From Sphagnum compactum (taxonomy: Eukaryota > Bryophyta > Sphagnopsida > Sphagnales), in assembly GCA_965153455.1 (NCBI GenBank), contig OZ234493.1, forward strand, positions 20,326,213-20,390,212: 64,000 bases of DNA, written 5' to 3'. This document shows positions 10,206 to 21,410 of the stretch, in pieces (position 1 is the stretch's first letter; the number at the start of each line of letters is the position of its first letter). The notes beneath the pieces were generated by a model. The model saw only the letters and a list, made by a program, of their open reading frames with translations, searched no databases and was not told where the DNA came from. The translations under genes were made by a program, and so were the position numbers.

Positions 10206-12274
10206 ACAAAATAAACCTTGATGTGAGGACAGAGAGGTGTCAAATTTTCCTTGTCCTTGTCCTTATTAACTTCTGTACGGTGCCCTCCAGATATACAAGG
10301 AATTTCTCATAGTGCTTCTGTGTGCTTCTTTGTGTTGAGAAAGTTCGCTCCAAGTTTCAAACTGTGTTAGGTGTACACACTGCAAACGTACATTATATAC
10401 ACCCGTGGTTCTTGCCCGTGCCATTACCTAGTGTACGCCAACAACGGCAAAGAACGCCGGTTGGCAAAAATAGTTCTTGGAGCCAATGATGTGAGGCATC
10501 ATTCACCCGGTGGGCCCGTGCTTTTCTTTCCCTTTGAGGGAGGATCGGGGTGTTGGATTTTTGCTGTTCCCAATATGTTCCCATGAAATTTTCACTCTGT
10601 TTTCATGAAATTTGCAAGTTTTCAATATGTTCCTCAAGTTTCCAATGTGTTCCCCAACTTGTTCCCAATAGCTCTCACTTTATGCCATATCCTGTGCCCT
10701 CAGTTTTACTCTTGTACCCTATATAAAGGAGCCCAAAGGATGAGATTACAACAGATCTGTTTCAGGAATGTTCAAATCTTGATTTAAAAACTTTTGTGCT
10801 GAGCTAAACAAAGATGTTGATCGGTGGTTTTTTTTTTGGGGCGAAATATTGCCAAATTTCGACCTGAAAAATATGGTTTCAACCTGTAGAAAGGATTTTC
10901 CATGAAAAAAATGGCCAAATTCGCCAGATTTCCAATAAAGAGGTTCCAGATCATCAGATTTTTATGATAAGTTCCACTAGGTAGCTAAGAATAGAGAAGG
11001 ATCCTTTTTTTTTCTACTTTCATATTTAGTCTGTAACCAAATCTGGCTATATCATCTTAGGGTTGATGGCCACTTCAGCTACATCGCAAAATTGGAAAAA
11101 AAAACCTTGATGCTGATCACAAAAGAAAAAGAATTAAACTTTGGGGGCCCAACAACTGATTAGTACGAGCACAATATACTACCATTAGTATATTATGTAA
11201 ACTGGGGGTACGTATTACTGCATTGAGAATTCATCTGGAAAAATAATATTGTGCATGGCTTGTCCTTCGTTGGAAGTGTCCTGCGTTGCTACCGTTACAT
11301 GTGATGCGAAAGTTCAACTGAAGTTTCAACCTAACATGCATTTGTGCCGTGCCGTGCGGTGCACTCCAGAGCACTGTAATTTGGAAAAGAATGTGCCTGT
11401 CTCCTCCTGATTCGACGCCTGAACATGCGTTAATGCATTGTCCGGGGCCAACATTTCTCTATAAAGTTTGGGGAGGAACTCGTTTTATTCGCAAAAGGAG
11501 GTTGGTGAAGCTCTGGAGTAGTGGTCCTTCCTGGAAGACATTTTATAGTCGTCCGGTTTGAACAGGCAAACGTGAAAAAATTTCAGCTACACAAAATGGG
11601 TAAAGAAGCTGAGAGGTACGTGGGTGTTGTGTCCTTATCTCTTCCTTTCTATAGCAACCTAGCAACCAGATGCTTGGGTTATATCTTGGGGATACCACAC
11701 ATTCCAGTTGTGCAATTTGATCACAAAGCTGTTGGGGGAAATCTGCCGTAACCTTTTGCATTCTAAGCTTTGGAATACCCAAATTTTTTCACATCTCTTC
11801 ATTATTGTAGGCCTGTCGCTCCACTTTCAATACTCAGGACATATTGTGAAAGTTGTTTCGTATCAGTATAGGTCTCCTTCCATCTCTTGTGCTCGGCTCA
11901 AGCGTTTTTGGTCACGACGACAGTTTAGACAAGGTTTTCCTTGTTTGCCATGAATGCAAACTACATTTGCGTTGGATGCGTAGTATTCATAAGCCTCCTT
12001 CAGGATCTTTTCGCTTGGCCTTATTGTTCTTCCAGATCAATTGAAATTATTCAGTTCCTGAATTTCTATAAAATAGTACAACCTAAGCTATGACGTGATA
12101 ATTGGTAACAAACATGAAATTAGCCTCTCCTAAGGAGTCACTCTTTCTCTCAACGTTAATCGGAAGATCTGCTGGCTGATTTGCAAATATTTTTGTTGTT
12201 TCTCCATGTTATTGTTTTCAAGGGGATTCCTTTTTCCGCTGACTGGTTCTTGCTACATTTTTGTCAGATCTGAA
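10206..12274. other. Intergenic, no gene seen
   Basis: Short open frames are present but none shows a motif or convincing splice structure. Around 10560-10680 there is a low-complexity stretch with repeated variants of tttcaatatgttcc. The last few hundred bases should contain the promoter of the dehydrogenase gene starting near 12275. Confidence 0.4.
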
Positions 12275-13861
12275 ATGTTCATAAGTACTGAGTACTGAGG
12301 GTGTGATGTGACAGTCTCAATTTTTTCTTGGATATGTTCTCTTAGTTGTATGCTCTCTCGGAAGCAGTTTTGAAAGTGAGATGGTTTCAGGTGGTGGTCC
12401 AAAGACACAGTGGCAGTGGTGACAGGAGCAAATAAAGGGATAGGCTTGGAGATTGTCCGCCAATTGGCGAAGGAGGGTATTACTGTTGTGCTTACAGCTC
12501 GCGATGAAACCCGTGGTAAAGAGGCCCTTGAATCTTTGAAAAGTCAAGAGCTTCACAATGTGAATTTTCATCCTCTTGATGTTGCTAGCCAAGAATCCAT
12601 ACTCGCACTTGCAGACTGGCTGCGCAAGACTTATGGAGGCATTGACATTCTTGTAAGCACATTTGAAGCATACACACTCAAACATTTTGCTTTTGTCCTG
12701 TGCTAAGTGAAACATTTTTAAGTTTCAACAAAATAAATCAGACAAAGTTGTTTGTGAAAGCTGAAGCATTTGTTAGTGACCACAAACTTTAAAAAATTCA
12801 ATTGGAAAACTGGAAATTATTGAGTTATTAATGTTGTATTGCAACTCCAGATCAATAATGCAGGCATTGCAAGTGTTGACAAGGATGTAACCTTTGAGAC
12901 TGTGAAACTTGTATTGGATACAAATTATTTTGGTGTCAAAAATGTCACAAAAGCTTTACTTCCTCTTCTACATGATGATACACCTGGTGGTGCTCGAGTC
13001 ATTGTTGTGGCATCTAGGTTGGGCCAACTCAAGGTAATGTCATTGGGCATCCCTGCTCCACAGCAACAAATAAATGGCCATTTTTTTTGCACTTAAGTGA
13101 AATCTTTTAGCTCTATTCCAAATGGATAGGTTTGCAGGGAGAATTAGGTTTTCTAAATTTGGGATGCCATGTCTAGCTGGTAGAATTTAAAAACCATTGC
13201 GAATGGTAATGGATTACTAGACTCTGAAAAATTATTACTAATTGAATCAAATAGCCATGCCATTCTGTGCAAACCAATAACCAAGAGAAGTCATATTGAT
13301 CAAAGTCATGGAGTGACAAGCTGAGTGTTTGTTTCACAGTGTCTAAAACATAGGTTGACTCCCACATCTAGTAAGATGCATTTTCTGATTATGTTATATG
13401 TATGTTCTTGTGTGTTGGTGAAACTTCAGAACCTCGAAAGCAAGGATTATGTCAAAACTCTCTCTGACAGGGAGCACCTTACTGAAGACTTTGTCGACAG
13501 TTTTGTAAATCACTACTCGAAGGACGTTGTAGATGGGTCTAAAAAAGAAGGGGGTTGGCCCAATTGGATTGATTGGCTCAATTCACCATTTGGAAGGCCA
13601 GTGGAGGCCTATTCAGTCTCCAAAGTTGCAGTCATTGCTTATGTCAGTGCCCTACATAACACTCTTGTTGCCCAACCTGGAAGTGGAAAAAAGACCAATG
13701 TCTTTAGCTGCTGCCCTGGTTATGTTGCCACAGACCTCAATAACAACAGGGGAACAAAAACAGTTGAAGAAGGTGCCGATACCCCAGTATGGTTAGCACT
13801 CCATTCTCCAGAAGAAGGTATTGGGAAATTCTGGGCTGAGAGAAAAGTAGTTGACTTCTAA
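12275..13861 (+). CDS. Short-chain dehydrogenase/reductase (carbonyl-reductase-like), four exons
   Basis: Classical SDR fold; NADPH-dependent reduction of a carbonyl substrate is expected from the family, and the substrate is unknown. Exons: 12275-12291 (tentative), 12391-12652, 12851-13033 and 13430-13861; all junctions are GT-AG and in phase, giving 297 aa, normal for plant carbonyl-reductase/menthone-reductase-like proteins. Visible motifs are the nucleotide-binding TGANKGIG, the acidic turn PLDVAS, NNAG at the exon 2/3 border, and the catalytic pair YSVSK. The usual catalytic Ser region reads VVASRLG. The C-terminal half has the CCPGYVATDLN segment. Exon 1 (MFISTE) is a guess chosen because its phase and length fit; an alternative first exon further upstream is possible. 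No transit peptide is evident. Confidence 0.8.
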
Positions 13862-14960
13862 TGTTAATGTTGTTTTGTAGTCCCATTTCTTCTAAACCCC
13901 AAATCCCAATCCCCTATAATTTCCCAACTCTATTTAGGAGTTGTGAATGTATTGGAGACTGATACAAAATTTGGTACACGAAGGAATCTAAAGGGATGAT
14001 GTTCCCACATATTTCATATATCTTTTTGTTCCATGAACTCTAACATAATGTTTCCACATAATAGAACAATTTCTTATCCCTATGACCTTCCCATGTGTGT
14101 TGTGGCTAAATCAAGGTGGATATGCAATGTGACTGTAGATTTTGAACTTTGCACTTTTAGTTGAAAAAAAATGCATTAGGATTGGGAGACCAACCAGGAA
14201 ACCTCACGTTGCAACTTGGAATGAGCATGCCACTCAATTGAGATACAATATTGATGAGAGGTTGCAGAACTATCCCACTACTCAAATAAGGTACAATGTT
14301 GATGGTCTCTAATAAACATGAAAAGGTATTTCTATTACTCACACCATCTTTGGGTAAGTTCTTATTTTGGGGTTTGAATGCACGCTTCAAAGTACATATT
14401 TTATTTGTCTATTGGAAAGAAAATTGTAAAAGAGTGCTTGATTGAAAAGGTGCGACCATTTGTACCGAAAGCATAAATCATGTGACTAGAATTGAAGAAA
14501 CTATGTCATTATATTGATCCTTGGAGGTGAATAGCTTCACACTAGAAGGTTTCAATTACATACAAGAAAGTTGTGCAACTTCTTGGTGCAAAGTTGTGCA
14601 TGGGTAACAAATTTAGGTCCAATTATGACTAAAACACATAGGCACAATAGAACTAGTTTCTATATATGAGAAGCTGAATGGGGTGCATTTCTGGATGTTC
14701 ATTAAAAGAAATTCAAGCTTTCTAAAATCTAAGCAGATCCGGAATTTTTCAAATATCATTCGAAATTTAATAGTGACACATAATTTCATCATCTCTCCTG
14801 ATTCTATTTTGACCTTTTATGAAGGGTGGAATCATTATGCAATGAACCTGTGGATTGTTTCAAATATTCAGTTAAAATATAGTTATATCAATCAGAATAG
14901 ATTAGCTTCTATTTATGTTGTGAAGGTCATCCACTACTAAGATGTGGACACGAAGCTGCT
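13862..14960. other. Intergenic, no gene seen
   Basis: AT-rich sequence downstream of the dehydrogenase. Open frames of 77-85 codons occur but carry no recognisable motif. The 3' untranslated region of the dehydrogenase presumably occupies the first few hundred bases. Confidence 0.4.
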
Positions 14961-14963
14961 GTA

Positions 14964-15118
14964 GCTAGTCCTCATGGAAATGATCCATGGCCAGGTGCTC
15001 CTTAAGGATATAATCATGTGTAGGCAATCCTCAAGGATATAATAAATGTGCAGGTGGTCCTTGAAGATATATGATGAATTTACAACCAATCTCCATGGAT
15101 ATGATTCATATTTAGGAC
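14964..15118. repeat. Degenerate ~31-bp tandem repeat
   Basis: About five imperfect copies of a unit of roughly 31 bp follow one another, each containing a variant of tcctcaaggatataat followed by atgtg and cagg. The copies differ by several substitutions and small indels, indicating age. No coding function is apparent. Confidence 0.5.
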
Positions 15119-15179
15119 TGCGAAAATCATCATATTCAGCATACTGATCTTAAGGGCCATGTTGCATACCTTAAAAATG

Positions 15180-15299
15180 CATGAAGTTGGGCCTAACTGG
15201 TATCATAGCCCTTCTCTAAAAACTTCTCTCAAGTAAATATCGTTTGGTTGTTGAAAAATTACTACTCATAGTCGAAGGAACTGATCATAATAGTCCTCC
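15180..15299 (-). pseudogene. Older gypsy gag, distal part (split by nested element)
   Basis: Directly left of the Ty3/gypsy insertion the minus strand reads DYYDQFLRL, a stop, then NDIYLREVFREGL, another stop. This is the standard continuation of a retrotransposon gag after the part found at 21678-22150. Joining the two across the 5-bp duplication restores one reading frame at the junction, so they are two halves of one old gag. The in-frame stops show it was already decaying or has decayed since. Confidence 0.75.
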
Positions 15300-15566
15300 T
15301 GTTATGGACCGACTACAAACAAGTGGAGAATTACAAGACAAGACAAGCTTTATTGATCCATCAACTGGTGTTGATCTGCTAAAGGGTTGTTCCCCAGACT
15401 ATCTCCTTTTATAACCCTGAGCCATACTAGTCCCAAAATATCCTAGGCCATGATATTGCCAAAAGTATCCCAAAATATCCTAGGCCATGATATTGCCAAA
15501 AGTATCCCAAAATATCCTAGGACATGACATTGCCAAAAGTATCCCAAAATATCCTAGGCCATGACA
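15300..15566 (-). repeat. 3' LTR
   Basis: It is one of two 267-bp LTRs. On the minus strand it has a TATA box (TATAAAA, plus-strand 15407-15413) and a downstream AATAAA (15349-15354), matching U3/R organisation. About half of the LTR consists of four direct copies of a ~37-bp unit containing atcctaggccatgatattgc. Confidence 0.95.
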
Positions 15567-15584
15567 TTATCCTCTCCTCAAGCG

Positions 15585-16048
15585 ACATCTTCTAGATGGA
15601 GCCGGTTTGTTAGGATATCGTTGGTGAAACCGATTAATTAAGTCTTGGGCATGAACTAGGTTTCCAGCAAGCTCCCAAGTAGCTTCAGAAGGAGGATAAC
15701 CTCGCCAAAAGACAAGGTACAGGAGTTTCCACGAATCTTCTTGGAGTCCAAGACCTCCTGAACTTCAAACTCTTCTTGGCCTTCAATTTCGACTGGAGCT
15801 GGGGGTTCTTGATGACGTTCTGGGATCGGGTTTTCATGATAGGGCTCAAGCAGGGAGACATGGAAAACATTGTGGATTTTGAACTGGGGTGGAAGCTCCA
15901 ACTGGCAAGCCACTAGACCAACCAATTTGGCGATTTTGAAAGGTCCGAGGCGCTTGTAATCCAACTTGGCACATGGGCGGGTGGTAGTACTGTTCTTTCT
16001 GAGAAGCCAGACCTTGTCTCCAACCTTGAAGTTTGGATGGTCCTTGCG
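15585..16048 (-). pseudogene. Pol C-terminus with chromodomain, out of frame
   Basis: Beyond the TGA at 16049-16051 the pol frame continues with the integrase C-terminal part (FKVGDKVWLL, then LGPFKIAKLVG and FHVSLLEPY). The chromodomain follows (FEVQEVLDSKK; then, after a one-base shift near 15730, LVFWRGYPPSEATWELAGNL). The chromodomain would direct integration toward particular chromatin in this clade. The reading frame after the shift ends in a TAA inside the polypurine tract, as expected for the true end of pol. Confidence 0.85.
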
Positions 16049-19000
16049 TCAGCGGTCTGCTTGCTTCTTTTGCCACTCCTGTGTTAGCTTGAGTTCTGCC
16101 ATAAGGTTCTGTTGAACCTGTCCAAGCCTCGTGGCCCTTTCTTCAGCCGAGGGGTTTACGGAGTCTCCAGGAATTTCAAGGCTGAACCTGGGATGAAAAC
16201 CGTAATTGGCAAAGAATGGACTGATCCCAGTCGATGCATGTGTTGTGTTATTGTAAGCAAACTCTACTTGAGATAGTAGGTCCAGCCAGTCGTCCTGTTG
16301 GTAGTTCACAGTGCAGCGAAGGTATTGCTCGAGTGTCTGGTTTGTCCGTTCGGTTTGTCCATCTGTCTCAGGGTGGAAAGCTGAAGATAGCCGAATGTCA
16401 ACTCCAAGAAGCTCGAATAGACGATGCCAGAACTTGGATGCAAACTGAGGACCTCTGTCGGACACAATTTCCTCGGGGAGTCCATGCAGTCGGACGATCC
16501 CGTCCAGAATTAACTGAGCTGTCTCTTCTGCCGTGATTGACTTGGAACAAGGGGTGAAATGGGCCATTTTGGTGAGTCGATCGACCACAACCAGTATTGA
16601 ATTCTTGGTTCTGACAGTAGGGAGGTCCGTGATGAAGTCCATTGCAATAGATCCCCAAGGTCGGCTAGGAATCGACAGAGGCTGTAGGAGTCCAAACGGG
16701 CGATGCCTGGGAGCCTTGGATCGAGCACATGTATCACAAGACTTGACATACTCCCGTAGCATCTTGTTCATTTTGGGCCACCAGTAAGTCCTTGACACTA
16801 GTTCGTGAGTCCGTGCCATTCCAAAGTGACCTGCCAGGGTGTTGTCGTGGCATTCCCTCAGGATTTTTAGGCGTATAGGTCCTTCGGGTACATAAATCAG
16901 GTTATTTCGAAGGAGAAGTCCGTCTTGCTGCTCAAATTGATCCAAGTCATCACGATTTGGGTTCCTTGGTCGTTCCTGGAGTTCCTTCTTGATGTTGGTA
17001 GCCCAGGTGTCTTCCTCAGTTGCTATCTTGATGTCCCTGACAAGGTATGAGTCTGGGAGGGTGCTGATTGTTGCTGCAACTCGAAATTGCTTGGGGTTGA
17101 GTAAAGTCTGGTTCTGCTGGCCGTAGGCCTCATCCCCCGCTCGAAGTTCATATTCTGAACGATGAGATAGCGCGTCAGCTTTCCCTTGCTGGGTGCCAGG
17201 TTGATACTGAATCTCAAAGTCGAAATCAGCTAGGAAGATAGACCAGCGTGCCTGGCGACGATTTAAGGTCCGAGTAGTTGTGAAATAAAGGAGATTCTTG
17301 TGATCTGTCAGAACTTGGACTCGATGTTGAGCTCCTGCAAGATACGGTCTCCACTGCTCGAATGCCGTGATGATTGCCAGGAGTTCCTTATCGTAGACCT
17401 GGTAGTTGATTTCGGCACTGGTTAACTTCCGTGAATAGAAAGCAACTGGATGCAGCAACCCATCTATTCCAAATTGAGATAGAATAGCTCCCAAGGCAAA
17501 ATCTGAAGCGTCCGTTTCCACAATGAATGGCTTGGTAGGATCGGGATGTATCAGGATGGGTGCAGAGGTGAATGCCATCTTGAGAGTATCAAAAGCAACC
17601 TGGGCCGTTGGATTCCACGAGAAGGGCTTGTCTTTGCAAGTCAGGGGTATTAACGGTGTTGTGATCTTGGAATAGCCTTTGATAAACCGACGATAGAAGT
17701 TGGCAAACCCTAGGAAGCGTTGAACGTCCTTGACCGAGGATGGAATAGCCCAACACTGGATGGTCTCGACCTTTGACTTGTCCATGAAAATGCCATCTGG
17801 AGAGATCACGTAGCCGAGGAACGCCACTGAAGATTTGTCGAATTCACATTTTTCCAACTTGGCGTATAAGCCATGCTCCCGCAGCGTCGCAAGCACCAAT
17901 CGTACATGTTTGTCGTGGGTTTCCTGGTCCTTGGAAAAGATTAAAATGTCATCCAAATAGACCACGACAAATTCGTCCATGTAATCCCGGAAAATATCAT
18001 TCATCAGATGCTGAAAGACTGCGAGTGCATTGGTGAGGCCGAAGGGCATGACCGTGTATTCGAAGTGGCCATAGCGTGTGCGGAAAGCTGTCTTCCATTC
18101 ATCACCAGGGCGAATCCTGAGTAAGTTGTAGGCTCCACGGAGGTCAAGCTTGGTGAAGATCTTCCCGGTACGTAGTCGATCTAGGAGACCTGAAATCAAG
18201 GGCAAAGGATATCGATTCTTTTTTGTTATCTTGTTGAGTCCACGATAATCCACACAAAGTCCAAGGGAGCCATCCTTCTTCTTGACAAACAAAATTGGGG
18301 CGCCGGCTGGAGACTTGGAATGCTGAATGAACCCCTTGGCAAGATTTTCAATAAGGTAATCACGCAGGGCTTGGAGTTCCGGTTCCGATAGGCCATAGAT
18401 AGGACCAAAGGGTGGTGAGTGTCCTCCTAGATCAATCGGGCAGTCATATGGACTATGGGCGGGGAGCTGATCAGCATTAATCTTTTCAAAAATATCAACA
18501 AAGTCCTTGTACTTCTTGGGAAGTTTGACAGGTGTTGGTTCCGATTGGGGGTTTGTGGTGTTGGCTGGGTTGACATGGATGGCGAAGACTTGAAGATTCT
18601 TAGCAGCCCGATAGAAAGGGACAGCTCTATCAACGAAGATCTGGACAGGGTTGGTTTTTTGGGCAGAATTCTTGACAAGATTCTTGACAGGACAAGGTTT
18701 CGTTCTGACCAATCGGGGGTTCTTGACTGCAAGATTTGACATAACAGACTTGATAAAACTGGAATTGGTTCCGACCCTCTTTGGGTTCTCGACCACAGGG
18801 TTCTTGGCAGGACTGGACAAAGTGTTTTTCTGAGCGTGAGGTTCTTGAGAGGTGCATCGTTGTGCGCTGAAGGTGAGGGTTCTAGATCGCCAATCAATGA
18901 TAGGGTTGTGTGCTTCTAGCCAAGGCAGACCAAGGATGATGGGATGGTGAGGGGTGGAAATGATGTTGAGAACAATCTTCTCCATGTGCTTGCCGATACA

Positions 19001-19171
19001 GAGTTCTAGAGGGGTTGTCTCGTGTGTGATTGCACCAGAAGCAATGGTTCTCCCATCAATAACCTCTACCGGAACAGGGGTTGACTTCTTGACCACAGGG
19101 ATGTTGTGTTGGACGACAAATGTTTGGTCGATGAAAGAAGAGGTGGCGCCGGAGTCCACCAAAGCTGACAC
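16049..19171 (-). CDS. Gypsy Pol: protease, RT, RNase H, integrase
   Basis: This 1040-codon frame holds, in order, an aspartic protease (DSGATSSFID at its very start), reverse transcriptase (YPLPLI, then FTKLDLRGAYN, MPFGLTNA and YLDDILIFSK), RNase H (ETDASDFALGAIL, then DHKNLLYF) and integrase. The integrase has a zinc-binding H-H-C-C (HFGM...CDTCARSK) and the D-D-E core residues in MDFITDL, VSDRGPQF and DGQTERTNQTLEQ. The frame is also open upstream (19175-19417), separated only by a TAA at 19172-19174, so the GTG start given here is an artefact of that stop. It ends at a TGA (16049-16051) where CGA would keep the frame. All catalytic residues I can check are present. Confidence 0.95.
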   Translation of the reverse strand: MSALVDSGATSSFIDQTFVVQHNIPVVKKSTPVPVEVIDGRTIASGAITHETTPLELCIGKHMEKIVLNIISTPHHPIILGLPWLEAHNPIIDWRSRTLTFSAQRCTSQEPHAQKNTLSSPAKNPVVENPKRVGTNSSFIKSVMSNLAVKNPRLVRTKPCPVKNLVKNSAQKTNPVQIFVDRAVPFYRAAKNLQVFAIHVNPANTTNPQSEPTPVKLPKKYKDFVDIFEKINADQLPAHSPYDCPIDLGGHSPPFGPIYGLSEPELQALRDYLIENLAKGFIQHSKSPAGAPILFVKKKDGSLGLCVDYRGLNKITKKNRYPLPLISGLLDRLRTGKIFTKLDLRGAYNLLRIRPGDEWKTAFRTRYGHFEYTVMPFGLTNALAVFQHLMNDIFRDYMDEFVVVYLDDILIFSKDQETHDKHVRLVLATLREHGLYAKLEKCEFDKSSVAFLGYVISPDGIFMDKSKVETIQCWAIPSSVKDVQRFLGFANFYRRFIKGYSKITTPLIPLTCKDKPFSWNPTAQVAFDTLKMAFTSAPILIHPDPTKPFIVETDASDFALGAILSQFGIDGLLHPVAFYSRKLTSAEINYQVYDKELLAIITAFEQWRPYLAGAQHRVQVLTDHKNLLYFTTTRTLNRRQARWSIFLADFDFEIQYQPGTQQGKADALSHRSEYELRAGDEAYGQQNQTLLNPKQFRVAATISTLPDSYLVRDIKIATEEDTWATNIKKELQERPRNPNRDDLDQFEQQDGLLLRNNLIYVPEGPIRLKILRECHDNTLAGHFGMARTHELVSRTYWWPKMNKMLREYVKSCDTCARSKAPRHRPFGLLQPLSIPSRPWGSIAMDFITDLPTVRTKNSILVVVDRLTKMAHFTPCSKSITAEETAQLILDGIVRLHGLPEEIVSDRGPQFASKFWHRLFELLGVDIRLSSAFHPETDGQTERTNQTLEQYLRCTVNYQQDDWLDLLSQVEFAYNNTTHASTGISPFFANYGFHPRFSLEIPGDSVNPSAEERATRLGQVQQNLMAELKLTQEWQKKQADR

Positions 19172-19293
19172 TTATGGTATGTCTTCTGGAATACGAATGA
19201 TGTCCACATACTGAGTGAAACTGGGACTGGGACCAACAGCGGAACAGGAGCCTTTGCAAAGGTGGTGTTGGGTGAGATCCAGTCGCACGGCTC

Positions 19294-20283
19294 CTACTGT
19301 GACTGGATGTTCTTGTTTTCCAACTCCTGGGGAGTTTCCACAGCTTGTACCTGAAGTTTGACAAGCTTTTGAGGGCATTGACGAGCTATATGCCCTGAGT
19401 TGCCACAGTAAAGACATAGATTGTTTGTCCTTCGGCGAAGTTTCTCGACTTCTGTCAAAGATTTAAACTTAGCTGTGTCGATCTGCATCGGAGCAGGTCC
19501 AAAAGAGGCAGGTCGGGCAACTGGTGTTGTTTGGGGAACTAAGGGGAGCGTAATAGGCCGACTGTTCCAAAGCTGGGCGTTGGAGGTGACTTTCTTTTCC
19601 TGGCGATGTTCGAACAGACGATTATCGCACCGAATTGCCTGGGTGATGGCTTCACTGAAGGAAGAAGAGTCTGCGAGTGTCAACAAAAGATCTTGAACAT
19701 CATCACGAAGCCCACAGCGAAACTGATCAATCAAGGCAGCTTCTCCCCAATTGACGTCACAGGCAAGCTGCCTGAATTCTGAAGTGTAGACGATGGCCGA
19801 ACGTGTCCCTTGCTGGAGGCGACGCAGCTTGTTGGCTAAAGTCCTGGCCTTATCACTGTCCCCAAATACTGCTTCAAATTCCGCCATAAAGGCGTTGAAA
19901 TCTTGTAGAAGAGGGGATGATGTTTCCAGGATGGGAGCAAACCATGCTGCAGCTGTCCCAGTGAGTAGGGTTCCAACGAATCCTACACGAGTGGTGTCAT
20001 CAAAATAACGACGGGGGTGTAGTTGCATGATCAGGCGTACCTGGCTGACAAAGCCTCGAAATTTGAGGCGCGTTCCATCAAACTTTTCTGGCAGACTGAT
20101 CTTGAGTTCTTGGGCGGCCATTGCAAGAACAGGAAGTACTGGGGCAGGAGGTGGTGGCTGATTCTGTAGGCGGGTCACCGAGTCTCTAAGCACGGCATTT
20201 TCTTGTTGAAGGTGTTGAAGGGCGGCGAGGATTTGAGTGAGATCGATGTTGGATTCTGAGTTGTCCATGGTGGTAGTTCTCAC
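19294..20283 (-). CDS. Gypsy Gag with CCHC zinc knuckle
   Basis: The 329-codon frame begins MRTTTMDNSESN, and the second Met at 20268 may be the real start. It has an N-terminal heptad-like region (QHLQQENAVLRDSVTRLQNQ), the gag core (WFAPILETSS, FMAEFEAVFGD, LRRLQQGTRS) and the nucleic-acid-binding knuckle CLYCGNSGHIARQCP near the C-terminus. It overlaps the pol frame over 19294-19417, so Pol would need a frameshift or the overlap is itself a lesion. The protein packages element RNA in virus-like particles. Confidence 0.92.
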   Translation of the reverse strand: MRTTTMDNSESNIDLTQILAALQHLQQENAVLRDSVTRLQNQPPPPAPVLPVLAMAAQELKISLPEKFDGTRLKFRGFVSQVRLIMQLHPRRYFDDTTRVGFVGTLLTGTAAAWFAPILETSSPLLQDFNAFMAEFEAVFGDSDKARTLANKLRRLQQGTRSAIVYTSEFRQLACDVNWGEAALIDQFRCGLRDDVQDLLLTLADSSSFSEAITQAIRCDNRLFEHRQEKKVTSNAQLWNSRPITLPLVPQTTPVARPASFGPAPMQIDTAKFKSLTEVEKLRRRTNNLCLYCGNSGHIARQCPQKLVKLQVQAVETPQELENKNIQSQ

Positions 20284-20307
20284 ACTTTTGCGCTTTCAAT
20301 CTTCAAA

Positions 20308-21271
20308 CTTGAAACTTCAGATGCTTGGATCTCTCTCAATACAAGTCCAAATGACATGAAATTTCTCTCACACATATATTCCTATATGATCTATAAGATC
20401 ACAAAGTTACAGACCGAAAGAAACTTAAACAAAGGAGATATGACCAAAAAACCAGATCTGCACTTGAAACTTCAGATGCTTGGATCTCTCTCAATACAAG
20501 TCCAAATGACATGAAATTTCTCTCACACACATATTCCTATATGATCTATAAGATCACAAAGTTACAGACCGAAAGAAACTTAAACAAAGGAGATATGACC
20601 AAAAAACCAGATCTGCACTTGAAACTTCAGATGCTTGGATCTCTCTCAATACAAGTCCAAATGACATGAAATTTTTCTCACACATATATTCCTATATGAT
20701 CTATAAGATCACAAAGTTACAGACCCAAAAAAGCTTACACAAAGGAGATATGACCAAAAAACCAGATCTGCACTTGAAACTTCAGATGCTTGGATCTCTC
20801 TCAATACAAGTCCAAATGACATGAAATTTCTCTCACACATATATTCCTATATGATCTATAAGATCACAAAGTTACAGACCCAAAAAAGCTTACACAAAGG
20901 AGATATGACCAAAAAACCAGATCTGCACTTGAAACTTCAGATGCTTGAATCTCTCTCAATACAAGTCCAAATGACATGAAATTTCTCTCACACATATATT
21001 CCTATATGATCTATAAGATCACAAAGTTACAGACCCAAAAAAGCTTACACAAAGGAGATATGACCAAAAAACCAGATCTGCACTTGAAACTTCAGATGCT
21101 TGAATCTCTCTCAATAGAAGTCCAAATGACATGAAATTTTTCTCACACATATATTCCTATATGATCTATAAGATCACAAAGTTACAGTCCCAGAAAAGCT
21201 TACACAAAGGAGATATGACCAAAAAACCAGATCTGCACTTGAAACTTCAGATGCTTGGATCTCTCTCAAAA
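20308..21271. repeat. Six 155-bp tandem repeats in the retrotransposon leader
   Basis: Copies start at 20308, 20463, 20618, 20773, 20928 and 21083, exactly 155 bp apart, with a seventh partial copy at 21238-21271. Each begins cttgaaacttcagatgcttg and ends near agatctgca. The copies differ by a handful of substitutions (for example accgaaagaaactt against acccaaaaaagctt). The array fills the untranslated leader between the 5' LTR and gag. Confidence 0.97.
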
Positions 21272-21410
21272 CATATCCTTTTCTTTTGAAACTTTGAGAG
21301 TAGAAGCGTCCTATAGTCTTCTATAACCTTTCCAAGTTTCACTCCAATATACCTCTAGCTACGTACTGAAACAACAAAACAAACAAACAAGAAGAAGGAG
21401 CAGATCAAAC

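Noticed and set aside
12317-12715. 132-codon minus-strand ORF at the dehydrogenase
   Set aside because: It is antisense to a well-supported SDR exon and has no motif.
15431-15566. Independent satellite made of ~37-bp units
   Set aside because: The units are internal to the LTR and present identically in both LTRs; they are part of the retrotransposon.
20308-21271. CRISPR-like array (regular repeats)
   Set aside because: The repeats are 155 bp and directly contiguous with no unique spacers, inside a retrotransposon leader in a plant genome.
21395-21410. Initiator-Met tRNA primer binding site next to the 5' LTR
   Set aside because: The adjacent sequence gtttgatctgctcc does not match the TGGTATCAGAGC pattern; the primer is unknown.
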